Shown here one piece after another: positions 44,741-57,764 of a DNA stretch of 64,000 bases. This DNA is from Lamellibrachia columna. Its lineage: Eukaryota > Annelida > Polychaeta > Sabellida > Siboglinidae. The notes beneath the pieces were generated by a model. That model was not told the DNA's origin and did no database searches. It saw only the letters and a list, made by a program, of their open reading frames with translations. The DNA lies in the NCBI GenBank assembly GCA_963662155.1, contig OY759261.1, forward strand, positions 5,802,661-5,866,660, given 5' to 3'. The position numbers and the translations under genes were made by a program. Position 1 is the first letter of the stretch; every line of letters begins with the position of its first letter.

Positions 44741-46860
44741 TGCGAATGTTAACTATAACATATATATTCTCTAAGACAACACAACACGTGCGGTGTTAGA
44801 TGCCTTAACTAAAATTACAAATAATAAGACCCTTCATATTTGTAATGTTAGGTAATTTAAGGCAGCTTTCACCACACATTTTGGTTTTGAGTAAGGCAGC
44901 GGCATATCTACCGTATTCCAGCATGCATTGCGCGTGTCGCCATGCTGCCTTGAGTTCGAACGAACGAAATCGATGGAAGCAAAACAATCCACTAATATAT
45001 GCGAGTAAGTGTCACCATCCGCTTTCATTTGTTGAACTGTTTAGTTTTATCGTTTGTACGGAACACACACGACCATAATGTTGTCTTTGTCGTGATGTAT
45101 TTTGCATGCTTTCACCGATTTGAATCTGAGCACATTTTCCGACATAGTCTATCGCAAAACTCGGTGTCGTCGCATCCCTCTCGTTTTCGATCATACCCTG
45201 CACTTGTTCCAGTGTAGTGTAGTGTCATGTATAAATTGCACACTATTATTATATAACTATCAAAGTCATTGCCATTGGAATAAAACTGCAGTATTTATAA
45301 ATTGCATCGGGAATTTACCGGACAATAGAGCAGCCATGGCCTGTGGCCATGTTGACTGGCTGGGGCTTGTGCAGTGTGCTTTGTATTCGTTTCATCTGAC
45401 CTTCGTTGTAAATAGATGTGTCAGTTAATACCTTTATTTAATTCCTTTTAAGCGAGTGACCTGAAGAAGCAGACATGAACTGAAGCAGAGGTAGATGCAG
45501 TGTAGCCGAAGTACGCACTCGACCAAAGTGGTGGTGAAGACTGAGGAACAACTAGACAGAATGGATTAACAGTGTTCTTGATAAATCTGAAGCTATACTT
45601 TTGCTTTCATTGGTAGTGTTTAGTGTTAGTTAGGAAACTATAATTATTGTGTGATTTCATAAAAATGAGATCGTAAGGTTGGTTTTAAAATGTTTTGTCA
45701 GCCATGGGGTCCATTGAAATTTAAGTCAGCTTGCCATTATTACTTTTCGGATTTTAAGGTCGGCGCAGTTTAATGGATGATATGGTGTTGTGAGCTTTCT
45801 TTGTTATCAAAATAAGTTGTAGTTCCTGCTCTAAATACACATTTATAATTGTGCCTCTTGTGTGTGTTAAGAATGTGTGGAAGCCATATACATAGTAGAT
45901 CCCCCCAACACAACATAAATGAGTATTTATCTTGCTTGTTGTGCATTGTATCATTGAGCTGGTGTTTCTGAAGCCATGAATTGGTCAGCTTACTGGTCTT
46001 GTCACATTATTTCAATAATGGCTTAGCCATTGTCTGTACATTCTTTACAACTACCTGGCTCTTACCAGACAGATGTAGGGTAACATTCTATCAACTGAAA
46101 TAGAACCAAACATATCTGACTTGTTTGTACATTTGTAGTGATTGTACAGGAGATTAATAGACTAGCCTGCATTCAATGAAGCAATTCCAAAAAAGATTCC
46201 AATTCCGATCGGCTCTTGAAAATACATTCCGAAATAGAGTTGACCCCATATTTGTGACAGCCGTTGTTTGCTGTTACAATTAACAATACGAAAGCACATA
46301 ATAATTATGTCTGCTGCTGAATACTGGTTACTAGAGGAATTAATCTACATTGAATGTATTCCACTGGTTCAGGAATGTACACATTACCAAATGAAACCAT
46401 ATTTGTTGTATCAGAACACAGTGAATATCTTTATTTTGTTAATGTTTGTTTTATTATCAAAACATAATATTTAATGACTGTTTTGAAAAAAAATGTCAAC
46501 TTGGTGATTAATGATCTCCTTGTGCTCTTTATAATGTCTGCTTGATACTGAATACTAGGAATTGGGCAAACAAGAGATGTAATGGTCTACATTGTATTCC
46601 ATGGGTTAATTGATATACACATTGTTAAATAAAATGTCTCATGTATCGGAATAAGGTGAATATATGTCTTTATTTTGTTCAAAACGTATTTAATGACCAT
46701 GTTAATTGACTGTTTCGAAGAAAAAAGTGTAACACCGGTGAGTCAGGCTCTTCTAGTACACGATTTACTCTACAGACCCACGTGTACACGCCGACATAGG
46801 AACTAAATTTTTTATAGTAACACCTGTAAACAATTTTAGTTGGTTATCAGAAAACAATAA
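44741..46860. other. Interior of the candidate transposon; nothing recognised
   Basis: A+T-rich sequence without a transposase-like frame or any named domain. Confidence 0.4.
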
Positions 46861-46864
46861 CGAT

Positions 46865-47490
46865 CTAATGTTGACACAACGTTGAAATCCAATCAATTTG
46901 CTACATTGTTGCAACGTTGAAACCTGACGTCGATCCAACTACTTTTCAACATTGCAACAACGTTGAAACCCAACGTCGATGCTACGTTGGAACTCAACGT
47001 CGATCCAACTTTCAAATCCAACTAGTTTTCAACATTGGTACAACGTGGAAACCCGACGTCGATACGTCGTTGAAATCTGACGTAGATACAACTTTCAAAT
47101 CCAACTAGTTTTCAACATTGTTACGACGTCGATACCCGACGTCGATACAATGTGGAAACCCGACGTCATTGCAACTTTCAAATCCAACTAGTTTTCAATA
47201 TTGGTACAACGTGGAAACCCGACGTCGATACATCGTTGAAACCCGACGTAGATACAACTTTCAAATCCAACTAGTTTTCAACATTGTTACGACGTCGATA
47301 CCCGACGTCGATACAACGTGGAATCCCGACGTCGTTGCAACTTTCAAATCCAACTAGTTTTCAATATTGGTACAACGTGGAAACCCGACGTCGATACATC
47401 GTTGAAACCCGACGTAGATACAACTTTCAAATCCAACTAGTTTCCGACATTGCTACAACGTGGTACCTGACATTGAAACAACGTATTTTC
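46865..47490. repeat. Right ACGT-rich arm: imperfect units around ACGTCGAT/AACGTT
   Basis: Blocks of GATACAACTTTCAAATCCAA, CTAGTTTTCAACATTG and GTGGAAACCCGACGTCGATA recur about every 83 bp and as a 166-bp pair. Short + frames through them are repeats. Confidence 0.85.
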
Positions 47491-47511
47491 AACGTCATTT
47501 TGCCTGCTGGG

Positions 47512-48039
47512 TTCATGTTTACCAATGCAATGCTGCAATATGAACTACACTATTAGCCGTCGGAATTACTTTTGCTGCTCCAAAACTACGCAGTTCAATC
47601 TTTTTAAACATAATAACGTCATCTCGCTAAAACTCACTGCCAATGTACGCGGTGTGATGCAGGCTACAATATTGCGTCATGAGCCTCAGTTACCGTAAAT
47701 TGAACAAATTACATCCGGTGAGTATGGTGCCCCATTGAGCATGGTAATCCGGTCTCCCATACTAAATGAAAATTTAGATAGGGTAGATATTTTTAAATTA
47801 AAACTCAAAATGTTCGACTTTGGTCAAGTGTCTTAACTTTGTCATATGATCGGTGAGATGATGGAAGTCACGCCTATGGTCTGCCTTGATCCGTACAGTG
47901 TCTACCGTTTGGGATATCCACTATGTTGAGGCTTACCAGAGGCATAGAAAGTTTTGTTATGAATTCTTACAATGGCTTGACTATGATTTCTAATATCATT
48001 ACCGACAAACTTCAGATTACAGTAGCATCGTATACAGTG
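47512..48039. other. No recognised feature
   Basis: Unique A+T-rich sequence just 5' of the LINE fragment. Confidence 0.35.
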
Positions 48040-49650
48040 TTCCTGACGTGATCAACGAGTTTTCGAATAATACATATGTTGTCAAAGTCCTTACTACTAA
48101 ATTGGTGCATTCAACGAGCTCCACAACTGATTACACATCAGTCATCTCAGCATGGAGCATTCAACCAGCTCCTGTTGGACTCAATCTTGCAAAGCAAATT
48201 ACTCTACCTAAAAAAAGATGTATCTATTTTTGATTATTTGGGAAAAGAACTTTATAAAAGCATGTTTCTAAGTCATGTTGATGGCCAAGCCATTATTAGA
48301 ACTGTTCACAATTTTAAGGGCAAAATGTCAACAGATTGTAATGATTCAAACATGAGCATGGCTAAGAACAGTATTGCTCATATTGTAAAACCTTTGAAAC
48401 ATGTAATGTTTCTTTTAAAACTGGAATATTTCCAAATCAAATGAAAACACTTGAAGGTTTTCTAGTTATAAGTCTGGTGAGAAGGGTATGTTTACAAATT
48501 ACATACCTATTATTTTCTTTGTTGCCCCAATTCTCAAAAATCCTGGAGAAATTATACAGTTGTGAGTTAGATAGTTTTCGATATAAATATAATATACTCA
48601 GCCTTAGTCACTATGGATTTAGATCAAACATAACAACATCACATGCCTTAATATAATTGGTTGAAGAAATTACTACTTCTCTTGATAATAATAAATATGA
48701 CATTGGCATATTTGTTGACCTTAAGAAAGCATTTGATATCGTCAACCATAATATATTGGCAAGCAAATTATACTTTTATGGCATTCATGGTTTGCACATA
48801 AATGGATTATGAGTTACTTGGAAAACAGAAGTCATTTGTTTCACTATGATAATTGTGACTCAGAAGAACTCAAAATAAATTGTGCTGTTCTACAAGAATC
48901 TCTTTTAGGTCCGAAGTTGTCTATTCTCTACATAAATGATATTTGTAAAGCCAAATATTTTCAAGTTCATTTTATTTGCAGATGATAGCAACATGTTCTA
49001 CAGTAATAGTGATATAGTTGATCTTGTCCGGTTGACAAATATTGCATTATAAAAGTTACTTGTATGGTTTGCAATAAACAGGCTATCTCTCAATATATCA
49101 AAGACAAATTATATGTTTTTTGGTAATCGTATTTTAAAGTCACAAGTCTCTCTCTATATATAAGTAAGTACCAAATTAGGAAGGTTGAATACACAGCATT
49201 TTTTAGGTGTTTTGATTGATAATAAATTAACGTGGAAAAACACATTTCTATGATAAAATCTAAACTCTCTAAGAGTTGTTTCATAATGTGTAGAGCCAAC
49301 TTTATCATTGACAAATGTGGAATTCTTATTTTATATAATTCTCTCTTTCTGCCATACATCATGTAATGCATCAAAGTATTGGACAATACATACGCTACTA
49401 ATCTAAATTGTTTAGTATTGTTACAAAAAAGGTTGTGCGTTTAATTTATAGAGCTAAGAGGTTAGACCACACTTCTTGTCTATTCTCCGAGTTACGTATC
49501 CTGAAAGTATCAGATATTGTGGAATTACGAACTGCACTTATTATGTACAAGGCAAATAACAATTTGCTACCAGTCAATATACAAAAGTTGTTTACATTGT
49601 ACAAGTGTGTCTATCTAAAATCTAAAGAGAATGTGTATTTCAGTTAAAGG
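48040..49650 (+). mobile_element. Heavily mutated LINE reverse transcriptase (Jockey/CR1-group type)
   Basis: Conceptual translation in changing + frames gives GKMSTDCNDSNMSMAKNSIA, HIVKPLKHV, VSFKTGIFPNQMK, SLLPQFSKILEKLYS, HYGFRSNITTSHALI, then FVDLKKAFDIVNHNILASKL (motif A), YINDI, LFADDSNMFY (motif C; FADD kept), INRLSLNISKTNYMFFG and HFLGVLIDNKLTW. This is the standard palm-thumb order of Jockey/CR1-group LINEs, with many stops. The QGSILGP block is degraded to ESLLGPK. No endonuclease is seen upstream. Confidence 0.85.
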
Positions 49651-51515
49651 TGTAATACTATGAAACTCACTTGACAGCTCTTTACTATGTTGTAGAAAAG
49701 TACATCGTTTAAAAAACACACTGCTAACATTGTGTAGTATAAACGTAACAGCTTGGCTGTATAGATATTGATTTATTGTAGCTACAAAACATTAATTGTT
49801 TTGTTTATACTGGTCTTTACTACGTGTTGTTATTCTACGGTGATTATCTAGTCTAAATACTAATATTTCATCATTCATATTGAAATATAATCAGATAAGT
49901 TGTAATAATGTATGTCGTATACTGTAATTATTTGCTTCTTGTTATATTTATGGTAATTGGGCAAGTGTTATCAATGATACACTTCTTCTTGAAGACCTGA
50001 TTGAACCTGATGCCACATCAGTCATACCAGCATAGTGCAGTCAATTGGGAGGCTCAAGAAGACATGAAGCAGATTATCGATAAAGAGAACATTACACAAT
50101 TATGATGTAGCAGTATTCTACTGATCATCTCGCCAACCGTAGGGGCAGAGCGGTCAGCAAAGGGCAAGCCCCAGCCTAACTGTCTACAGGTAGATAAGGG
50201 GCTGTATGATTTGTCCAAAGTTATTGTTTCCCAACCACGCTGATGCGTATTATAATTATGTATCCTGTATAATTTAATATTAAATGAAACCAACTATTAA
50301 CGTTTGGTATTTTACATAACTGCTTCGTGTAATTTCATGTAATACATAACATTAAACTAACAGTTTGTAGGTCAATACTAAAACACACTGAACAATAAAA
50401 GTGGGCCACGTTTTGCCATGATGACACGTAAGTGGCCTAACATGTGGGCACGATCGATCGTCAATTAGGACAGTCCCATCAACGCGGCTCGACGCATTCA
50501 CACAAGCTGAAGTTAACTGTCGTCGTACATAGCAACTAAATGAGCAACGCGTTGATATCCTTCGGTTCGATAGCCGCGTCAAAGTATTGCCCGATATCAA
50601 CATTCGATAAACGTGCTCGCCAAGGCGTTCTGGCACCATCAAAGCATACATGTCTAATGTTAATACAACACAAGTCACCAGGTTCAATATGCTAGCTAAC
50701 TGTCCGCCTAGTCTGACGCTCGACTGCATGTGAGTTGGTGTTGTTGATTTGATATTTGATATTTTGATGCCAGCGTGATCGCTAGGTGGGATAACTGTTT
50801 CACTGTTTCAGGAATATGGTGCCACTGAATTTAAGACGTTCTCGCCAATGGGAAAAAAGAGTGACCCGTCCCATCCTGAATGTAACTTGACATAATTTGC
50901 TGACACAGTTGTGTGACCTGTCAGGGATGTGTTGGCTCGTTGAAGTCATCATTGACCTGATGACGTATTAAACAGTTTAGTCTTAGACTGGATGTGCGAT
51001 TGCGTTGTAGTAGGACCTGGCACGGGAGACCGCCCATTCTGTGCAGCCAACGTGCTCTCTAAAGACAGGTGGTCATACAAGACAGGTGTTCATACAATAC
51101 AGGTTGTTGAGAAAGATAACACCACGATGCGCTGTCCGTCCGTCAGATGTGCCGTTTAACTATTAAATATGACAAGAAAGCGCATTTGTATTACCTGGGT
51201 GACAACCGTCAAGTATTAACAACGGTTTCAACCAAAAGAACACGTGTGCTTCTATCACCTATCGGGCAAGCGTAACATGCGAACACATTTTTTGGTCACG
51301 TTGCACTATCCACAAATAGTTGTTATCAACAGCAAATAAAGCAGTCATAATATATTAGTGCAGACAGTAAAAGGTACGTTCTTACATAGCGCGGTATCCA
51401 GTCTTGGGGACTGTTAAAGCGCTTTATACCATCAGTCATTCTGGGCCTAATTTTCTTTGCAGAAAAAAATACTATTGTCGTCAACATAATAAGGTAATGT
51501 TTGTGGACGTTGGTC
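49651..51515. other. No recognised gene; one 125-codon frame of unknown status
   Basis: The minus frame 50729-50352 (125 codons) has a hydrophobic N-terminal segment (LASILNLVTCVVLTLDMYAL) and several Cys residues further on. It matches nothing I know, and no splice partners are apparent. It could be chance. Confidence 0.35.
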
Positions 51516-51517
51516 GA

Positions 51518-51775
51518 ATTTTATAGGTAGTCCCTTATTGCATGTGTTTTATAGGTGGTCCCTTATTGCATGTGTTTTATAGGTAGTCCCTTATTGCATG
51601 TGTTTTATAGGTGGTCCCTTATTGCATGAGTTTTATAGGTGGTCCCTTATTGCATGTGTTTTATAGGTGGTCCCTTATTGCATGTGTTTTATAGGTGGTC
51701 CCTTATTGCATGAGTTTTATAGGTGGTCCCTTATTGCATGTGTTTTATAGGTGGTCCCTTATTGCATGTGCTTTA
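51518..51775. repeat. 28-bp tandem repeat, about 9 copies
   Basis: Unit TTTTATAGGTGGTCCCTTAT plus TGCATGTG, with GTAGTC and TGAG variants. Confidence 0.95.
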
Positions 51776-52005
51776 CTGTTTGGATCATTCCAAGTGACGT
51801 CATTCTCGTGATGCCAGCCCCTAGGGGCACGTCGTAACCATCCATCAATCATTCCATAGCAATGGATGCAATGGAGATACCTGTCCATCAATCAGACACA
51901 TTAACCGGCGTGACCACTTATCAATATAAATACCCGTCCATCATTCGGACATTCGGTCACCTCATTAACATACATAACCACTAACCACGCCGTCACCATT
52001 GTAAC

Positions 52006-52305
52006 ATGTATGTCGTCTTCCTCCTGCAGAACCTGTTCTCAAAAGGGAAAGAAAACCGGACAATACATTTGAACGCGAAATACATTGTGTTTTTCAAGAA
52101 CCCGCGCAACACGATACTAGTGTCTCACTTAGCCAAACATATGTATCCGGGTGGCGTGATATACACGCAGGAGGCCTTCAAAGAAGCTACATCGTGTCCG
52201 TACGGTTATCTATTGGTCGATCTGAAACAGGAAACACCCCAACACCTCCGATTGCCGACGAATGTTTTTTTCCAGATGACACTGTTCAGTACACCTACTT
52301 GCTGA
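52006..52305 (+). CDS. Unassigned 99-aa protein, likely mobile-element or virus-like family
   Basis: The frame has coding-like composition from its ATG to its stop. It contains LLQNLFSKGKENRTIHLNA, VFFKNPR, LAKHMYPGG and YGYLLVDLKQETPQHLRL. I recall similar blocks in repeated proteins of cnidarian and crustacean genomes, probably from Polinton-like or virus-derived elements, but cannot name the family with certainty. The first residues (MYVVFLL) may instead be upstream sequence before an acceptor (TCCTGCAG at about 52028). Neighbouring frames at 52452-53400 are of similar size on both strands but unrecognised. Confidence 0.45.
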   Translation: MYVVFLLQNLFSKGKENRTIHLNAKYIVFFKNPRNTILVSHLAKHMYPGGVIYTQEAFKEATSCPYGYLLVDLKQETPQHLRLPTNVFFQMTLFSTPTC

Positions 52306-53906
52306 AATGATAATAGGTCGGTACACTTTGTCACTCACCTGAATAAGTTCAACTAATAATTATAAAGATTATGCATTGTATTTGTTTAATAAGTTCAATT
52401 AAATATACATTGTTTGTAATATTCTTCATAGCATCATCACGACGTCGACCGTTACAGAAGACGCAGGCGAAGTAAACGTTTCCCAAGGCGAGTGGCGAGG
52501 GGGAGTATACGAGGCGGTGTTGTACGTTTTGTTGTACTTATTTGATGCATCACACCCGCTAAATATTCCGTTGGATGAGGCGATTGATCTCGTTTACATC
52601 GATTTATTGGGTCCAGCAAATCGGACATGACTTCAACCCAAGCCTCTATGTTGTGAGTCCTGAAATGACTGGGGTTACTATCGGTAACGTGTGTGACTAA
52701 CAACTATCGCTTAACAACGACCGGGTGCAGCTGAGTTATGTGGCTTTATAACACATCTTGCTCAGTGAGACGATACTGTGGTAAACGGATCGAGCGGCTT
52801 TATATCGCACTCACCAGCGCCGTACTAAGCGAGAGACACATTATAAACAGAACATCGTTGATACAAACCAACGCGGGTGGTAGTGGGTTTTGTTACACGA
52901 CTGACGTAGCGAGAGAGCAAATAATGCATCAGAGCATCGCGATTATCGGAAGAGCAAGTATGAACGAGGGACATAAATTATAGTTACCTTTAAGAAAAAA
53001 TAATAACATTCGTATAACTAGCCGTAATACTTACTGACTTGCGAAGAACATAAACAAAGCGTCGATGAGCTTTGCAAACATCTGTCGTATATAAGAAGCA
53101 AACAAAACGTGTGCGTATTGACGGATCATGGCATGCAGCGACGCGGAGTCTGAGTACACTTCAGCCAGCGATGCCGACATGATAGACACAAGCAACATAA
53201 ACAAAGCCATAGCGATGATAGAAATCAAAGAACTGGAGGACGGTGCGGACACCAACATTATAGAATATGTGAAGGCCGAGGCTGAAATAATTATACAATG
53301 GCCGATGTGTGTTAATGAAATTATTGATGAAATGATGCAGAACGTAGTATGCCTTCTGCATGACAGGTGGTTGACGGGCTGGTGGCGATAAAAACGCGGG
53401 ATGCACTGTTTGGTATGTTACGGCAAGAATATATTATTCAGTGAAAGGAAACATGTGGAACCTTAGTAGTAGTAGTCTTTGGGAAATATTATATTAAACA
53501 TTCCAGATATATGAAGTATTAGTTATGAATCAGGTCCGTATTAACGAGAAGCAACAACTTCCTACTGCGTCATCAGTATTATTGTAGAGAATGTATTAAT
53601 ATGAACAGTAAGTTATTCCTATAAAACAGTTCGATTTATCCGAGGAGACTGATAAATTAACAATGAAAAACAGTGTATTTATACTTTCAGTTGACCAAAT
53701 TCAGACGCCGTCACTAGAGGCGCTATAATAAATAATATAATAAATACCCAATACGCTTTACCATTGGTTCAACTTGCTAAGACAACCTTCGTCCAAACCG
53801 CTGGACAAATATGTAACTTAACTTTGTGGAGCTGGGTCCATCCAGGGTTCCCAGGGTCCTTCCCTTTCCCGAGTTTCGTTGACCTCTGAGCAATTTAGCA
53901 AAGGTA
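52306..53906. other. Short unassigned frames only
   Basis: Frames of 75-87 codons at 52703-52452 (-), 52738-52983 (+) and 53128-53391 (+) have no recognised domain. The last is acidic (MACSDAESEYTSASDADMID). They could be remnants of the same element as the 52006-52305 frame. Confidence 0.3.
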
Positions 53907-54575
53907 AGGATTAGAGGACTGGAGGAAGTGCTTTAAACATCATCATCAAATGTTAGGATTAGAGGACTGGAGGAAGTGCTTTAAACATCATCATCAAATG
54001 TTAGGATTAGAGGACTGGAGGAAGTGCTTTAAACATTATCATCAAATGTTAGGATTAGAGGACTGGAGGAAGTCCTTTAAACATTATCATCAAATGTGAG
54101 GAGTAGAGGATGCGAGGAATTGCTTTAACCCGTGTCATCAAATGTCAGGATTAGATGATGGGAGGAAGTGCTTTAAACATTATCATCAAATGTCAGGATT
54201 AGATGATGGGGGAAGTGCTTTAAAAATTATCATCAAATGTCAGGATTAGATGATGGGGAAGTGCTTTAAACATTATCATGAAATGTGAGGATTAGAGGAC
54301 TGGAGGAAGTGCTTTAAACATTATCATGACATGTGAGGATTAGAGGACTGGAGGAAGTGCTTTAAACATTATCATCAAATGTGAGGATTAGAGGACGGAA
54401 GGAAGTGCTTTAAACATTATTATCAAATGTGAAGAGTAGAGGACGGAAGGAAGTGCTTCAAACATTATCATCAAATGTGAGGATTAGAGGACGGGAGTAA
54501 GTGCTTTAAAATTATCGTCAAATGTGAGGATTAGAGGATGGGAGGGGAGGAAGTGCTTTACATATTACCATCAAT
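53907..54575. repeat. 48-bp tandem repeat, about 14 copies
   Basis: Units start AGGATTAGAGGACTGGAGGA and continue AGTGCTTTAAACATTATCAT; 53907 and 53955 set the period. Later copies are increasingly diverged or shortened by 1-4 bases. Confidence 0.95.
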
Positions 54576-55190
54576 ATTTGGCATTATATGGATTTGGGTG
54601 GATTAACTACAAGCTTTCTCGAACCCTGCTTTTCTGTAGCTAATATGGGTGTTTAATATGTCAATTAAATGCGTCCTAATGAATTACTATAATTAGTTAT
54701 TGAAAAATAATTAAATCAAGCTGGCGTGTAATTGACATTTCACACTACACACTGTTCACACTGTAAACTGTACTACCCTATGTGTCATGCCAGTGGATGC
54801 AACTGACGTACATTGATATGCTGGCCAGTGGTTCACGCCAGCTTCCTGACGAGGTCATGATTCGCACAGCGAGCCCTCGAGTGTGATGCCCTCTGACGTT
54901 TCCCAATGACATCGTGGCTGTCTGGCGATAGGAGGGGACACTACGCTGAGATCATGAACGAATTATGTTACTGACATTAGATAGGTTTATTATAATCGTT
55001 GATGTATGGAACGATAATCTGTTTATTTATCTACGCTTAGTTATAGTTAAGGTGAAAAATAATAGAATCATATAAGCTACGCGAAAACGAAGATAATTGC
55101 CTGAATTCTGTTGCGAATGGGAAAGCCCGCAGCAGCCACGTTGTGGGCGATAATAATATTAGTAACAAATTCTGCCATGATAACTTTTCA
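54576..55190. other. No recognised feature
   Basis: Unique sequence between two arrays. Confidence 0.4.
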
Positions 55191-55194
55191 TTGG

Positions 55195-55710
55195 GGTATG
55201 TCATTGTAGTACGTCTTTGTAGTACGTTTTTTGAAGTACGTCGTTGTAATACGTCATTGCAGTATGTCATTGTAGTATGTCATTGTAGTACGTCGTTGTA
55301 GTATGTCGTTGTAGTAAGTCGTTGTAGTACGTCATTTTAGTATGTCATTGGAGTACGTCATTGTAGTACGTCATTGTAGTATGTCATTATAGTATTTCAT
55401 TCTAGTGCGTCATTGTAGTACGTCATTCTAGTGCGTCATTGTTGTACGTCATTGTAGTAGGTCATTGTAGAACGTCGTTGCAGTACGTCGTTTTAGTACA
55501 TCATTGTAGCACGTCGATGTAGTACGTCATTACCGTCATTTTAGTACGTCGTTGTAGTACGTCGTTGTAGTACGTCATTTTAATACGTCATTGTATTTCA
55601 TTCTAGTACGTCGTTGTTGTACGTCCTTGTAGTACGTCATTCTCGTACGTCATTGTAGTACGTCGTTGTAGTACGTCATAGGAGAACGTCACTGTAGTAC
55701 GTCGTAGAAT
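55195..55710. repeat. 13-bp tandem repeat, about 40 copies
   Basis: Unit TGTAGTACGTCAT with CGT/CAT, TATGT and GTGCG variants. From 55715 to 55890 it gives way to a degenerate GTATGTATG-type tract. Confidence 0.95.
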
Positions 55711-55890
55711 AGTATCATGTATGTACGTATGTATGTAGGTATGTATGCATCAATGTGTGTATTCATGTATGTATTTATGTATATATATATATGTATGCAC
55801 GTGTGTCGCTTGCACGGACGCATGTGCGTGCGTATGTACGTATGAACGTGCATGCGTATGTATGTGTGACTGTACATGTTCATGCGTGTG

Positions 55891-56528
55891 TATTTGTTGG
55901 GCTATGAAGGTTAACCTAGTGCACTAACTACAACGGAACCAACAAACAATGTCAAACACAACACGGTGTTTATTGCAGCCTGTTATAATATTTGAAGCAC
56001 GAAACAACTATAGGATGTATAAAATAATACGACATCATCGACAAGTTGACGCCAGTCGACGTGTCACGACGTATTCCACGGCCCAACTGTGCCGTTGTTG
56101 TCACCCTGAATTCGCTGGAGCTGAAACACAACCGACCTGATCATACACCAAAGCACCATATCCACTTCGTCACGTCATGTGGTGTGACGGAGTGGATATA
56201 AAACCGTGAGAATTATGTCGGATAATGTAATTTTCTAAACTCACTGCACCACTAACAATTTTGGATGTCAGTGCCCACAGGGAACGTCAATGATATTATG
56301 CGCAGCTAATTAAAATATTTTTTTTATTTCGTATGTTGTACATGTCAACAAAGTGTAAGCACACTGCGTCATGCATGCAATTTTATCATAATATTACAAT
56401 TTACAAACAATTGTCAAGTTAAGGTCTAATTGTTAGCTCATAATTTCTTAGAAATACACATTTGTACGGGTCTCATCAATCCACACGTGGCACAACTATA
56501 AGTATAATTATTTACACATACGTATCCC
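55891..56528. other. No recognised feature
   Basis: Unique sequence. A small inverted repeat with arms of 11 and 12 bases (TATCCACTTCGTCAC / GTGACGGAGTGGATA, near 56159-56198) is present. Confidence 0.4.
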
Positions 56529-56650
56529 TCAGGTAGTTCCACAGAAGCCGGTCAGACAGGTGCACGTGTAGTTATCTCCGTCGGTACAAAGGCCATGCTG
56601 ACCATAACCAGGTTACAATAATCTAATGGCATTGGTGGTTATATCGCAGT
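56529..56650 (-). pseudogene. Broken EGF-like domain remnant
   Basis: On the minus strand the sequence reads DCDITTNA, then a short out-of-place stretch with a stop, then PGYGQHGLCTDGDNYTCTC, LTGFCGTT and a second stop. The spacing G-x-C-x(8)-C-x-C-x2-GFCG is the second half of an EGF domain, and DCDI would be the end of a preceding one. The first half's Cys and the final Cys are lost. Same strand as gene B and about 2.9 kb downstream of its last recognised exon; NIDO-AMOP proteins of the mucin-4 type also carry EGF domains, so this may be a dead exon of gene B. Confidence 0.5.
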
Positions 56651-57760
56651 CGAACAGTCACTACTCAGTATGACAACAGAACATTTATGATCGTATTCAC
56701 GTTTACAAAAACGTGCCTTTTAAAACATTTAAGTGTATGATCTTAAAACTTTCCTATCGGTTTCTCTTTGTATTATTCATTAAGCAGATTTGATATATTA
56801 ACTTAATATTGTGGAAGGAATGACTGTCTAAGAGTTTTAGACAAAAATACAATGGAACCTAAATATTAAATACAAAAAGCTGATGTTTGCACCACTGATC
56901 CATGAAAGGGTCTAGAGTAGCATACTAAAAATCCCCATGAATCCACCTTGAGCTAAACTCAGAATACAAGATGGCGTCCAATATAGCGGCAACCCGATGG
57001 TTAACTATATAACTTCTGAAGCAGTTATACTAGAGGGTAAATGTTGGTGTCTAGGGTACGGTTCCACCATGCTATATCCAACCAACACCACTAAAGCAGT
57101 CTAGAGTCATCAGATCGTGCATTTATTTAATGTTTGACTCTAATCAGGTGTGAAACCGCAGGAAAAGGTTATAGTAGAGTAACCCAGTCAGCCAGGTGCC
57201 GACATTGACATAGACAACACTTCACGGTTGCAACTTCCGCTATAGCCTTTTTGACATTGTGACCCACATATCCGAAATGGTCCACATCCAACCCCCCATG
57301 TCTGCGAGAAGGGCCCCCTGGTGCAAAAGACAAATAGACACTTTGATTGTTGTGCTAAATTAGCAGATTTATCCGGCGTTGCACGGTGAGGAAAGGCAGC
57401 CTTATGTACACATGTCTACAGTGTGATATAGGTCAATAGTTTGGTTTATTGAAGCAGTGCACAGCAATGTTACTACAATGTAGCAAATCTTCCACAAAAC
57501 AACATATCTGGATAGATACAATGTTACTAAATTTAGCTAGTGTTTTTTTATGATGCTATGTTTAGACGATTTCTAACCATAAACACCTCTAAAAACAAAA
57601 ATATAATAACTTGAGTGATCTAAAATATTTGAAATTATTATTACAATTACAATATTCGTGTACTGCTGCAAGTTATCATGGATAATGTGTTGGCATCTTC
57701 GCATTGACTGTTTTTGATTTGCACTGGTGGTATGTTGCAATCGTGTCGAAACCCATCGGA
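56651..57760. other. No recognised feature
   Basis: No VWD or other domain expected after AMOP could be seen here on the minus strand. Confidence 0.4.
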
Positions 57761-57764
57761 TTTT

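Larger units (their letters stand above)
43981..47511. mobile_element. Candidate non-autonomous DNA transposon with ACGT-rich inverted arms
   Basis: The left end begins CCCAGCCGGCATACAACGTC. The right end, read as its reverse complement, begins CCCAGCAGGCAAAATGACGT. The arms (43981-44740 and about 46860-47511) are dense in AACGTT, ACGTCG and CGACGT palindromes in imperfect units. The roughly 2.1 kb between them shows no such motif and no transposase. Opposite-facing matching ends suggest one element, but no clear target-site duplication is visible, and the two arms could also be separate insertions. Confidence 0.45.
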
